Assembly: GCA_963730115.1 (NCBI GenBank)
Contig: CAVSQM010000004.1
Location: forward strand, 434,001 to 498,000
DNA length: 64,000 nt
Direction of reading: 5' to 3'
From: DASQFQ01 sp963730115
GTDB lineage: Bacteria; Actinomycetota; Thermoleophilia; Solirubrobacterales; Solirubrobacteraceae
The translations under genes and the position numbers were made by a program. The notes below the pieces were generated by a model that had not been told where the DNA came from, searched no databases, and saw nothing but the letters and a program-made list of their open reading frames with translations. Below are positions 19,036 to 28,097 of the stretch, one piece after another; positions within the stretch are counted from its first letter, which is position 1, and every line of letters starts with the position of its first letter.

Positions 19036-19716
19036 ATGGTGCTCTTCGCCGGACCGATCGTCATCGAGTGGTACTACCTCCCGATCTTCGTCCTGCTGGG
19101 CGTCGTCGCGCCGGTCGTCCTCGTCGGGCTCGTCTCCGAGCTCATCCTGCGGGCCCCTCGCCGCTCGGAGCCGCTCACGTGGGCGAAGCGGCGCCGGACG
19201 TGGGCGGGCGTCGCGGTCGGTTGGCTGCTGCTCGCGCTCGTCTTCGACGGCGTGATCCCGAAGCTGCGCGAGGGCGGCGAGGCGCGAGCCACCAAGCGCG
19301 CGCTCGACTTCACGCCGCACGAGCCGCAACCGCTCCCGGCGACGTTCAGCGTCACGGCCGTGAACGCCACGCTCGGCCCGCCGAGGCTGGTCAGCTACTA
19401 CCTGATCGGCTCGAGCGCCCTCACCGATTCCCAGCAGCGGCCGGTGGGGCGGGTCGTGGCAGAGGACGGCAAGTGTGCGCTCACGCAGCTGGGACCGAAG
19501 CCGTTCCGGTGCCGCGAGCGGCGCACGCCCGCGGGCATCCGGGTCTTCTTCGCCGAGTCGCGCCGCAGCCAGGTGGGGCGCCGCATGGCGTTCGCCGTGC
19601 TGGACGGCACGCTGGTGCGCGTCACCTTCGAGCCGCTGCCCGAAGACTCCGTGCTCGCCTACTTCGACTCGCTGCGGCCGGTCGACAAGGACGACATCGA
19701 GTTCACGCGGGGATGA
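19036..19716 (+). CDS. Unknown membrane protein, first of a tandem pair
   Basis: A 226-residue protein with two predicted N-terminal membrane helices (FVLLGVVAPVVLVGLVSEL and AGVAVGWLLLALVFDGVI) and an exterior domain that starts near LDFTPHEPQPLP and ends VLAYFDSLRPVDKDDIEF. It is paralogous to the next gene: same length, same layout, nearly identical C-terminus. Two cysteines flank the central loop in both. No family is recognised. Its stop overlaps the next start (ATGA). Confidence 0.75.
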   Translation: MVLFAGPIVIEWYYLPIFVLLGVVAPVVLVGLVSELILRAPRRSEPLTWAKRRRTWAGVAVGWLLLALVFDGVIPKLREGGEARATKRALDFTPHEPQPLPATFSVTAVNATLGPPRLVSYYLIGSSALTDSQQRPVGRVVAEDGKCALTQLGPKPFRCRERRTPAGIRVFFAESRRSQVGRRMAFAVLDGTLVRVTFEPLPEDSVLAYFDSLRPVDKDDIEFTRG

Positions 19717-20393
19717 TCGTGGCGCCGTTCGCCGGCCCGGTCTTCCCGGAGTGGTACTGGGGCCCGATCTTCTTCGCCCTGGTCTACGGCCCGGGTCTGC
19801 TGGCCGTCGCCTTCGTCGTCGACGTGGTCGCCCGCCGCCGGCTCAAGGGCTCGCGCCGCGCGGCGCTCGCGGCCGGCGTCGTGCTCGGCGGGACGCTGCT
19901 CATCCTGGGCGGGCGGGCGCTGATCGAGGACGTGCGCTTCGAGCGTGAAGCGACCGCCGTCGCCCGCGGTTTCGACTTCACGACCTACCGGCCCGCGCCG
20001 CTGCCGCGGCCGTTCACCGAGGAGCGGGTGACAGCCGACGACAACTGGACCGGCCCCGCCCTCATCAGCCACTACGCCGCCGGCCCGGGCGCGTACGCCA
20101 CCGCCTTCCAGCAGCGGCCGATCGGCGAGGTCTCGCTCCAGGACGGGCACTGCTCGCTCACGAAGCTGGCCGGCAGCGGCACCAACTTCTTCGACGGACC
20201 GTGCCGGGCGCTCGGATCAGGCGTGTTCCTCGGCGCGTCCGAGACGATCGTCGACGGCAACGACGCCTTCGCCGTGCTCGACGGGACGCTGGTCCGGCTG
20301 CAGGCGTCGCAGGTCGGCGACCGCGATGTGCTCGCGTACTTCGACTCGCTGCGGCCGGTCGACAAGGCGAACCTGGAGTTCAAGCGCGGCTGA
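19713..20393 (+). CDS. Unknown membrane protein, second of a tandem pair
   Basis: Also 226 residues. It opens with AGPVFPEWYWGPIFFALVYG (compare AGPIVIEWYYLPIFVLL in the first gene), has a second helix AALAAGVVLGGTLLILGGRAL, and then an exterior domain with FDFTTYRPAPLPRPF and a C-terminus VLAYFDSLRPVDKANLEF. Parallel spacing of QQRPIG/QQRPVG and of the cysteines shows the pair arose by duplication. It starts at ATG 19713 within the stop of the first gene. Function unknown. Confidence 0.75.
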   Translation: MIVAPFAGPVFPEWYWGPIFFALVYGPGLLAVAFVVDVVARRRLKGSRRAALAAGVVLGGTLLILGGRALIEDVRFEREATAVARGFDFTTYRPAPLPRPFTEERVTADDNWTGPALISHYAAGPGAYATAFQQRPIGEVSLQDGHCSLTKLAGSGTNFFDGPCRALGSGVFLGASETIVDGNDAFAVLDGTLVRLQASQVGDRDVLAYFDSLRPVDKANLEFKRG

Positions 20394-20406
20394 TACCAAT
20401 GCCCGC

Positions 20407-21542
20407 ATGGACTTCGACCTCTCTGACGACCACGAGCTGATCCGCCGCACCGTCCGCGACTTCGCCGAGGGCGAGGTCGCGCCGGTGGCCGAGGAGCTGG
20501 ATCGCGAGAAGCGCTTCCCGTACGAGATCGTCGCCAAGCTCGGCGAGCTCGGGCTCATGGGCATCCCGTTCCCCGAGGAGTACGGCGGCGCCGGCGGCGA
20601 CACGCTCGCCTACGCGCTCGCCGTCGAGGAGCTCACGCGCGTCGACTCGAGCGTGGCGATCACGATGTGCGCGCACACGTCGCTCGGGACGCAGCCGATC
20701 TACCTGTTCGGCTCGGAGGAGCAGAAGCAGGAGTGGCTGCCGGAGCTGACCGCGGGGCGCAAGCTCGGCGCGTTCGGGCTGACCGAGCCGGAGGCCGGCT
20801 CGGACGCCGGCAACGTCCGCACCCGCGCGCGCCGCGACAACGGCGACTGGGTGATCGACGGCGCCAAGCAGTTCATCACCAACGCGGGCACCGACATCTC
20901 CGGCGTCGTCTCCATCACCGCCCGCACCGGCGCGGACGAGATCTCCAACTTGATCGTGCCGAACGGGACGCCCGGCTACGAGCAGGGCGAGCCGTACCGC
21001 AAGATGGGCTGGAACGCGTCGGACACGCGGCCGTTGACGTTCACGGACTGCCGGGTGCCGGAGGACGCGCTGCTCGGGCCGGTCGGCCAGGGCTTCAAGC
21101 AGTTCCTCCACATCCTCGACATCGGCCGCATCGGGGTCGCGGCGATGGGCGTCGGGCTCGCGCAGGGCGCGCTCGACGAGGCGCTGAAGTACGCCAAGGA
21201 GCGGCGCGCGTTCGGCAAGCCGATCTCCAAGTACCAGGCGATCCAGGCCAAGCTCGCCGACATGGCGACCGAGATCGAGGCGGCGCCGGCTGCTGACCTA
21301 CAAGGCGGCGCGGCTCAAGGACGCGGGCCGCAACTTCACGCTGACCGCCGCGCAGGCCAAGCTCAAGACCGGCCGCCTCGCGGTGCGCGCGACCGAGGAG
21401 GCGGTCCAGATCCACGGCGGCTACGGCTACATCGAGGAGTACCCGGTGTGCCGCTTCTACCGCGACGCCAAGATCCTCACCATCGGCGAGGGCACCGACG
21501 AGGTCCAGCAGATGGTGATCGCGCGGGCGCTGGGGCGCCTAG
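20407..21542 (+). CDS. Acyl-CoA dehydrogenase (two frame changes)
   Basis: A second acyl-CoA dehydrogenase, about 377 residues. N-terminal MDFDLSDDHELIRRTVRDFA, FGLTEPEAGSDAGNVRTRA and QIHGGYGYIEEYPVCRFYRDAK are diagnostic, and the catalytic Glu is in TIGEGTDEVQQ. One extra C near 21287 breaks the frame (the true reading is EAARLLTYKAARLKDAG), and one extra G in the GGGG at 21532 hides the stop; correcting it gives ARALGA and TAG at 21540. That stop shares a CTAG with the convergent GGDEF gene. It is a likely electron donor to the ETF system. Confidence 0.9.
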
Positions 21543-22584
21543 GCGGCGGTGCCCGCCTCGATCGCCCACCGCCGCCCGGCGCTGCTTGGCGCGGTAGAGG
21601 TCGGCGTCGGCGGCGCGGTGCAGGTCCTCGGCGCAGAGGCCGTCGACCGGCAGCGCGGCGATCCCGATCGAGGCGTCGGCGACGGCGCCGAGCCGCTGCT
21701 CGAGCCGCTCGGCGGCCGCGCGCAGCTCGCCCGGGCCGGCCTCGGGCAGCAGCACCGCGAACTCGTCGCCGCCGAGGCGGCCGAGCACGTCGGCCGGGCG
21801 CAGGTCGGCGGCGAGCGTCCGCGCCACCTCGCACAGCAGGTCGTCGCCGGCGGCGTGGCCGCGGGTGTCGTTGATGCGTCTTGAAGTCGTCGAGGTCGAT
21901 CACGATCAGGCCGAGCGGGCGGCCGTCGTGGCGGAGGTGGTCGGCCAGCTCGGCCGTGAAGCGCTCGGTGAAGCCGCGGCGGTTGAGCGCGCCGGTCAGC
22001 GGGTCGGCGCGCGAGAGCGACTGCAACTCGCCGCGCTGGCGCTCGCGGTTGACGGCCTGGGAGAACCCCATGACGGTGCCGGTCGCCAGCAGCGCGGCGA
22101 ACACGACGATCGTCTCGGGCGTCGCGCTGCCGGCGAGCACCGCCCCGCCGACGTAGCCGGCGACCGACAACGCTCCGGTGGCGATCACGGAGCGCGGCGG
22201 GTACGACAGCGCCGCGAAGAACAGCGGCAGGAAGAACAGCGCCCGCAACGGGCTGTCGTCGCCGCCGTCGGCCGCGACGACGAGCGCGATCAGCGTCACG
22301 TCGAGCGCGGTCCAGACGAGGAAGAACGCCTCGCGCCAGTGCGAGCGCATCAGCGCGGCGGTGGGCAGGCGCGACATCAGGTAGCCGGAGGCCATGGCGA
22401 CCGCCACCAGCGCCGCGATCTCCGCGCGGTGCGGCTGCTCCCAGGAGGCGCAGGCGTAACCGAGCACGACCAGCGCGACGGCGTAGGTCAGCCAGGCCCC
22501 GTCCCGGAGGGTGCGTTCGCGGAACTTGAGGAAGGCCTCGTCTGGCTCAGGGGTTGGCCACCAGCGCGCCATTTGGAGGAACAT
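21539..22584 (-). CDS. Membrane-bound GGDEF diguanylate cyclase (two frame changes)
   Basis: About 347 residues. The N-terminal half has five to six membrane helices (for example WLTYAVALVVLGYACASW and IVVFAALLATGTVMGF). The C-terminal GGDEF domain begins at SRADPLTGALNRRGF; its active motif GRLGGDEFAVLLPE is intact, so it should make c-di-GMP. An RxxD inhibitory site is not obvious. Frame changes lie near 21885 (after VIDLDDFK, before INDTRGHAAGDD) and near 21560; correcting the latter gives the ending AIEAGTAA with a stop at 21539. The start is ATG 22584 or 22572. No c-di-GMP effector is nearby. Confidence 0.85.
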
Positions 22585-22659
22585 CGGCAGAAAGGCCAGA
22601 CAGTTGAGCGGCAACGTGCCCGATCGGGTCCGCCGGTGGGCCCGGCTACGGTGCTCGGG

Positions 22660-23936
22660 ATGCGCGTGCATCGCCGTGTGGGCGGTCCTGTTCGCCGTCT
22701 ACGCGGCCACGCTCGGGGTCGACGCGCTCGGCAGGAGCGACTTCGCGGGCGACGAGCCGCGCCATCTGCTGACGGCCGAGTCGATCGTCTCCGACTTCGA
22801 CATCGACCTCGGCGACGAGTTCTCCACCCGCGCCTACGCCGAGTGGCACCCGGGCGCGCTGCAGCCGGAGGGGATGGTCGTGCTCGGGCGCCGGCTCGAG
22901 CCGCAGGGCTTCGGCTTCGCGCTCCTGATCGCCCCCGCGTACGCGCTCGGCGGAGCGTTCGGCGTCGAGCTCTTCCTCGCCGCGGTGGCGGCGCTCGCGT
23001 TCGCGCTCGGGGCGCTGGTGGCGCGGCGGATCGTGCCGGAGCCGTGGGCGAGCGGCGGCGCGCTGCTCGTCGGGCTCTCGCCGCCGGCGCTCGCGAACGC
23101 CACCAGCGTCTACCCGGACCTGCTGGCCGGGGCGATGCTCGCCGGCGCCATGCTGGCCGCGCTGCGGGTGCGCGAGCGGCCGGACCTCTCCAGCGCGGTG
23201 GTGGGCGCGACGCTGCTCGCGCTGCTGCCGTGGCTGGGCCCGAAGTTCCTGCTCCCGGCGGCGCCGGTGGCGGTCGCGCTGGTGCGCTGGACGGCGCGCC
23301 GCGGGCGCCGCACGGCGGCCCTGGCGGCCGCCGAGATCATGGTCGCCTCGCTGATCGTCTGCGCGACGATCAACGACCGCCTGTACGGCGGGCTCGTGCC
23401 CTCGGCGGTCGCGGCCTCGGGCGAGTCACCGACCGGCGCGGACTCGGCCGCCGACTACCTCGAGCGCGCGCCGCGCCTCGCCGCGCTGTGGATCGACCGC
23501 GACGTCGGCCTGCTCCGCTGGGCGCCCGTGCTCGCGCTCGCCGTGTTCGCGGTCTGGCTGCTGTGGCACTCGCGGCACACGCACGTCGCCCGTGTGGCGG
23601 CCGAGCGCGGCGACGCCGAGGTCGCGGCCGGGCTGGCGCTGCTCGTGTGCGCCGCCGTCGTGCTCGTGGCCGCGTTCGCCGCGCCGACGCTGACCGGCGA
23701 CTGGTTCCCCGCGCGGCACCTGATGGCGGCGTTCCCGATCGCCTCGGCGCTCGTGGCCTGGGGTCTGCGGCACGCGCCGCGCACCGGCGCGGTGCTCGGC
23801 GCCCTGACGCTGCTGTGCTCGGCGTGGCTGGTGATCGCGCTGGCGCTCGGCGACGCCGACGGGTGGGTGCGCGCCGGGCGTGGACGCGCCCTACGGGCCG
23901 GCGGTCGAGCTGCTGCCGCGGTTCGGGCGTCCGTGA
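22660..23936 (+). CDS. Polytopic membrane protein, GT-C glycosyltransferase-like (two frame changes)
   Basis: About 424 residues with roughly nine to ten membrane helices. Early in the protein comes SDFAGDEPRHLLTAES, an acidic first loop as in GT-C mannosyltransferases of the PMT/ArnT class, followed by a loop rich in Glu/Asp/His. Later GDWFPARHLMAAFPI resembles a conserved block of such proteins. The ATG at 22660 gives MRVHR and joins the helix VWAVLFAVYAATLGV after removing one inserted base; a second insertion near 23877 hides the end GVDAPYGPAVELLPRFGRP. The donor is probably a polyprenyl-phosphate sugar; the target is unknown. It ends 3 bp before a palindromic repeat element. Confidence 0.7.
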
Positions 23937-23939
23937 GCG

Positions 23940-24087
23940 AACGTCAACTGCGGCTGGGTAGGGAGCGGGTTCGAGGCTGCCGCGGAGCCCACGAGTGTCG
24001 TCTCGACCACCCATGAGGTGGTCGAGGTGACATTCGTGCCCGCTCGCAGCGGTTCGGACCGACCCCTACCCCGCCGCTGTTGACGTT
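23940..24087. repeat. Palindromic intergenic repeat element, copy A
   Basis: A 148-bp near-palindrome filling the gap between two convergent genes (stops at 23936 and 24089). The outer 25 bp on each side are inverted repeats matching at 22 of 25 positions, beginning AACGTCAAC. The centre contains a second nested inverted repeat: CACGAGTGTC, CTCGACCACC, a 4-6 nt turn, GGTGGTCGAG, GACATTCGTG. The whole can fold into one long hairpin. Copy B at 31868 has the same organisation and length. It may be a bidirectional terminator, a small non-autonomous mobile element or a structured RNA. Confidence 0.8.
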
Positions 24088-24088
24088 G

Positions 24089-25088
24089 CTACCGAGCGGC
24101 CTCGGCCTGCTGATCCGGCCGCGCCGCCTCGCCGGCCTCGACCGCGCCCCGCGCGAGGATCGCGGAGGCGGCGCTCGCCGGGTCCAGGCGCCGCGCCACG
24201 ACCTCGTCGAGCAGCTCCTGGACCTCGGGGTCCTCGCGCAGGGAAGCCTCCAGTGCGCGCCGTAGCCGCACGGTGGCGAGCCCGAGCACCTCGTTCATGA
24301 GGTTGCGGCGGCGGCGCTCGGCCAGCAGCCCCTCGGACTCGACGTACTCGCGGTGCTGGGCGAGCTTCTCGGCCAGCGCCTCGACGCCCTCGCCGCGGTG
24401 CGCCTCGGTCTTGACGATCGGGACCGGCCAGTCGCCCTGCGGCGCGAGCGACAGCACGCCCTTGATCTCGCGCACCATCGTGTCCGTCAGCGGGTGGTCG
24501 GACTTGTTGACCACGATCACGTCGGGGATCTCCATCACGCCCGCCTTGAGCGCCTGGATCGAGTCGCCGGAGCCGGGGATCAGCACGAGCACGACCGAGT
24601 CGGCGTGGTCGATGACGTCGACCTCGGCCTGGCCGACGCCGACCGTCTCGAGGAAGACGTCGTCCTTGCCCGCCGCGTCCATCAGCAGCGCCGCCTGCAG
24701 CGCGGCCTCGGCCAGGCCCGCCGAGCGCGCCGCGGGTCGCCATCGAGCGGATGAAGACGCCGGGGTCGAGGAAGTGCTCGGAGAGCCGGATCCGGTCGCC
24801 GAGCAGCGCGCCGCCGCGGAACGGCGAGGACGGGTCGATGGAGAGCACCGCCACCTGGCGGTCGGCCTCGCGCCGGTGCTTCACCAGCGCGCCGATCAGG
24901 GTCGACTTGCCGGCGCCGGGCGGGCCGGTGAAGCCGACGATCGCCGCCTTGCCGGTGTGCGGGTAGATCTCGCGGACGAGCGCCCAGCCCTCCGGGTCGT
25001 CGTCCTCGACCAGCGAGATGCCGCGCGCCAGTGCGCGCTTGTCGCCGTTGAGCAGGCGCTCTGCGAGGGAGGGCTTTTCATCGGCCAT
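24089..25088 (-). CDS. meaB: Methylmalonyl-CoA mutase-associated GTPase MeaB (one frame change)
   Basis: About 332 residues. The Walker A motif is GPPGAGKSTLIGAL; SIDPSSPFRGGALLGDRIRL and, after a frame change near 24735, DAAGKDDVFLETVGVGQAEVDV, PGSGDSIQALKAG and VVNKSD are standard ArgK/MeaB blocks. The protein is a G-protein chaperone that loads and protects adenosylcobalamin-dependent acyl-CoA mutases; the obvious client here is IcmA/IcmB at 7089-9501, some 15 kb away. The ATG at 25088 (MADEKPSLAERLL) matches the family start. It is divergent from the acyltransferase with 28 bp between. Confidence 0.93.
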
Positions 25089-25116
25089 CGGGCGGCGAAC
25101 AATACGATCCGCCGCG

Positions 25117-25785
25117 ATGGACACCCTGCTGGAACAGGTCCGGCGCGCCGAGGTCCGCGGCGCTCCGCCGCCGCTCCACGGCGGCCCGCTGGCGCTGCTG
25201 CGCTTCATGCGCGCCAACGGGCTGCTGACGTTCGGCTACGCCCGCCTGATCGTCCGCTGGGCGTGGCTGAAGCTGCGCTGGCGCGGCCGGCTGGAGACCG
25301 ACGGGCTGTGCTTCGTCGGCCCCGGCGTGATCTTCGAGATCGGCAAGGGCGCGAAGGTCCGTCTCGGCCGCTGGTGCTGGATCGGGCACGGCTCGAAGAT
25401 CCGCGCCCACGAGGGCGAGGTCGAGATCGGGGCGAAGACCGTGATGGGCCAGGAGTGCACGATCTCCGCCTTCCAGCACGTCAGCGTGGGGCGCGAGTGC
25501 ATCGTCGCCGACCGCGTGATGCTGATCGACTTCGACCACGGAGTCGTGGAAGTCGAGCGGCCCATACGGCTGCAGGGCATCTACAAGCGCGACGTCCGTG
25601 TCGGCCACAACTGCTGGATCGGCTACGGCGCATGCATCCTCCGCGGCGCCACCGTCGGCGACAACTCCGTGATCGGCACGAGCTCGGTCGTCACCAAGGA
25701 CCTCCCCGCCAACTCGGTCAGCGCCGGCCAGCCCGCCCGCATCCTGCGGATGCGGGACGAGCCGGCAACGCTCCACTGGGGTTGA
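25117..25785 (+). CDS. Hexapeptide-repeat acyltransferase (LbH family)
   Basis: A 222-residue left-handed beta-helix acyltransferase. Hexad repeats run from about residue 65, for example IGKGAKVRLGRWCWIG and IGAKTVMGQEC; the coil with DFDHGV carries the putative catalytic His, and the end GYGACILRGATVGDNSVIGTSSVVTKDLPANS is typical of maltose/colanic-acid O-acetyltransferases. An N-terminal helical stretch (ALLRFMRANGLLTFGYARL) precedes it. It probably O-acetylates a sugar or polysaccharide with acetyl-CoA. A double hairpin follows its stop. Confidence 0.88.
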   Translation: MDTLLEQVRRAEVRGAPPPLHGGPLALLRFMRANGLLTFGYARLIVRWAWLKLRWRGRLETDGLCFVGPGVIFEIGKGAKVRLGRWCWIGHGSKIRAHEGEVEIGAKTVMGQECTISAFQHVSVGRECIVADRVMLIDFDHGVVEVERPIRLQGIYKRDVRVGHNCWIGYGACILRGATVGDNSVIGTSSVVTKDLPANSVSAGQPARILRMRDEPATLHWG

Positions 25786-25793
25786 GCTCCGCC

Positions 25794-25855
25794 GCGGGTT
25801 TCGCCCTCAGGGCGAATACCCGCAAGGTAACCCGGCCCCCAGGGCCAGCGTTACC
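25794..25855. terminator. Double hairpin between convergent genes
   Basis: Two adjacent hairpins. The first (25794-25823) pairs GCGGG with CCCGC and TTCGCCC with GGGCGAA around a short loop. The second (25826-25855) pairs GGTAAC with GTTACC and GGCCC with GGGCC and reaches into the last codons of the Rpf-like gene. Placed between convergent stops, they can terminate transcription from both sides. Confidence 0.65.
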
Positions 25856-26495
25856 CGCAGACCGGCCAAGGGCTCGACCCGCGCTGCGCGTAGAGCTTGG
25901 CCGCCATCGCGTCCTGGACCGACTCGGCCGCGGCGGCCGGGTCACCCTTGCCGCCGAGGTCGCGCCAGGTCGCGCGGGAGAACTGGTACTTGCCGCGGTA
26001 CTGCCCGGTCGAGGAGACCGCGGTCGGGTCGCCCCCGGACTCGCAGCGGGCGATCCGGGCGAGCGTGCCGGAGCCGCCCGAGCCGCTCGAGGTGGAGGTC
26101 CCGCCGGTCGACTGCGTCTTCACCGAGCCGGCGGCGATGCCGAGGCTCGAGAGCGTGGCCGGGCCGGCGATGCCGTCGACCGCGAGGCCCTGGTTGCGCT
26201 GGTAGTTGCGGATCGCCCGGCGCGTGACCGGGCCGATGATGCCGTCGGCGGGGACGCCGAGCGCGGTCTGCAGCGCCACCACGCCCGAGGCGCTGGTGCT
26301 GCGCTTGCTGGTGGCCGGGCCGTCTTGCGCGACCGCGCCGCCGGCGACGAGGGTCATGGCCGCGAGCAGCGCGGCGCCGCCGCCGCGGCCGGCGCGCCGG
26401 CGGCGTGCCTGCCGCGCGGCGTCGGCTCTCCGGCGCCGCGAGGCGCTGAGCGACGCGAGCCACGGGCTCGGGTTCGCAGGATCGATGAAGGGCAC
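25851..26495 (-). CDS. Rpf-like transglycosylase with peptidoglycan-binding domain
   Basis: About 214 residues. An arginine-rich N-terminus precedes a membrane/signal segment (GGAALLAAMTLVAGGAVAQ). Then comes a PG_binding_1 domain (VVALQTALGVPADGIIGPVTRRAIRNYQRNQGLAVDG), a Ser/Gly/Thr linker, and a resuscitation-promoting-factor-like domain, ARIARCESGGDPTAVSSTG with the catalytic Glu, closing with cysteine-bearing SSPWPVCG. It cleaves cell-wall glycan. GTG 26495 is preferred because AGGAGG sits five bases before it; GTG 26501 is also possible. A c-di-AMP riboswitch lies just upstream, tying expression to cell-wall/osmotic signalling. Confidence 0.88.
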   Translation of the reverse strand: MPFIDPANPSPWLASLSASRRRRADAARQARRRRAGRGGGAALLAAMTLVAGGAVAQDGPATSKRSTSASGVVALQTALGVPADGIIGPVTRRAIRNYQRNQGLAVDGIAGPATLSSLGIAAGSVKTQSTGGTSTSSGSGGSGTLARIARCESGGDPTAVSSTGQYRGKYQFSRATWRDLGGKGDPAAAAESVQDAMAAKLYAQRGSSPWPVCG

Positions 26496-26519
26496 TGCCA
26501 CCTCCTGGGTCTTGGTGCC

Positions 26520-26655
26520 TGCGGGGTTAGCTGTCGGGCTCGCGCTAAGACCTGCGCTACGCCGGGCTCTAACCGGCGATTCGCCCCGGGCGCCGAAGCG
26601 CCAGTGGGTCCCCCGCTCCCCGCCGCTCGTCGGGCGGAGACTCGGCCGTGTTCAG
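26520..26655 (-). ncRNA. c-di-AMP (ydaO/yuaA) riboswitch
   Basis: Read on the minus strand, the leader of the Rpf-like gene contains the hallmark 3' segment GACAGCTAACCCCGCAGGC of the ydaO aptamer, preceded by GGGGGACCCAC and GGGGCGAATCGCC, the conserved core pieces in the right order. The ydaO class is known to control Rpf and other cell-wall hydrolase genes in actinobacteria and usually turns expression off when c-di-AMP binds. A -10-like TATAGT lies upstream at 26671-26676. Exact boundaries are estimates. Confidence 0.8.
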
Positions 26656-26719
26656 TTCAAGAAGGCGAGCACTATAGGCACATAACTGCGCCGAATGCGG
26701 CGAGATTGTGCCAACATGG

Positions 26720-28097
26720 CTAAGCCTGAAGTCGAGGGTTAGCCAGGTCGAGAGATGGTGCAAGGTTGCGCAGACGGGGAGCGATACCGGCCGGATCGGC
26801 GAGCGCCCGCGCGAGTTCGGCGGCGTGCCCGTCGGCCCGCTCGTGCGAGTACGAACCCGCGGTCGCGTGGGTCACTCCGAACGCCCAGTCGGAGGCCTGC
26901 AGCGCCAGCAGCTCGCGCAGCGCACGCGGGCTCGGATGATCGCCTTCGGCCAGCACCCGCAGCTCCGCCTCGCGCGCCTGCCACGCCAGCGGAGCGGCCG
27001 GCGGCGCGCTCCAGGTGGCGAGGGTTCGCGGGTCGCCCCAGCTCGTGGCCGGCAGCTCCGCCGGCGCCGGCCACCGGCTCGGTCTCCGCGAGCGCGGCGT
27101 CGAGCGGCACGAGCTCCACGCCCGCCTCCTCGCACGCCGCGATGACCGCGGCGAGCCAGCCGACGCCCTCGTGCCAGAAGTGCCCGAGCAGCTCGGTGTC
27201 GAGCGCGCAGACGGCGAGCCCTCCGCCCTCGAGCCGGCGCGCCGCGGCGGCGGCGAAGTCGCGCGCGTGCGCCTGCACCTGCGCGGCCGCGCGCGCGGGG
27301 TCGTAGGCCGCGCCGTCGACCGCCCACGGTGTGTGGCGGTACTCGGTGTGGCGGCGCGTGTTGCGGTACGCCCCCGCCGACGGGTAGCCGCTCGGGTGCC
27401 ACACGAGGTCGATCAGCGCGCGGTCGATCGGGACCAGCAGCGGGCCGGCGTCGCTGCGCAGGGGCTGGAGCTGCGCAGGATCGCCGTGGCCCAGCACGTC
27501 GGTGAGGTCGACGCACGTCGCGTGGACGCCCGCTTCCTCGAGCAGCGGGTCCAGCCACGGCGCGTGTCCGCACTCCGGCAGCCACAGCCCGCCGCCCCAG
27601 TGGCCGAAGCGCTCGCGGTGCGCCGCGATCCCCACTCCCAGCTGGAGCCGCACGCCGGCCGCGGTGGCGAGCAGCGGCAGCACCGCGTGGGTGGCGGCCG
27701 ATGTCCAGGCGGCGTGCGGCGCGAAGGCGGCCACCAGGTCGCCGCCGCGCGCGTCGAAGCGCGCGGCGGCCGCGGCGTAGAGCGCGGCGGAGCGCTCGAG
27801 CTCGCGGGCCACCCCGGGGTCGTCCGCCGCCGCGACGTCGCGGCGATGGGTCTCGGGCCGGAGCTCGCGCATGAAGGTCAGGAAGCGCTCGGGCACGCCC
27901 TCCGCCTCGAGCTGGTCGCACAGGACCGGAGTCAGCGACAGCGTCACGCGGCCGGGATGCGCGTCGAGCACGTCGAGCAGCGGCAGGTAGGAGGTGGCCA
28001 TCGCCTCCCACAGCCACTCCTCGCCGAACGGCCACGTCCCGAAGCCCTCCACGTAGGGCATGTGGGTGTGGAGGACGATGCTGAGGCGGCCGCTCAC
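26720..28097 (-). CDS. GH57 family glycoside hydrolase / 1,4-alpha-glucan branching enzyme-like (one frame change)
   Basis: About 459 residues. GH57 conserved regions are visible: LHTHMPYVEGFG (region 1), WLPECGHAP with the catalytic nucleophile Glu (region 3), and DTELLGHFWHEG with the acid/base Asp (region 4). This arrangement fits the DUF1957-type branching enzymes that act on glycogen-like glucans. A frame change near 27050 joins the last piece, WGDPRTLATWSAPP to RNLAPSLDLANPRLQA. It starts at GTG 28097 inside the stop of the methyltransferase (GTGA). Substrate specificity is inferred only from the family. Confidence 0.85.

Noticed and set aside
23940..24087. Insertion sequence
   Set aside because: The element has inverted ends, but it is only 148 bp, has no transposase and no clear target-site duplication. 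A non-autonomous element remains possible, so it is listed as a repeat.
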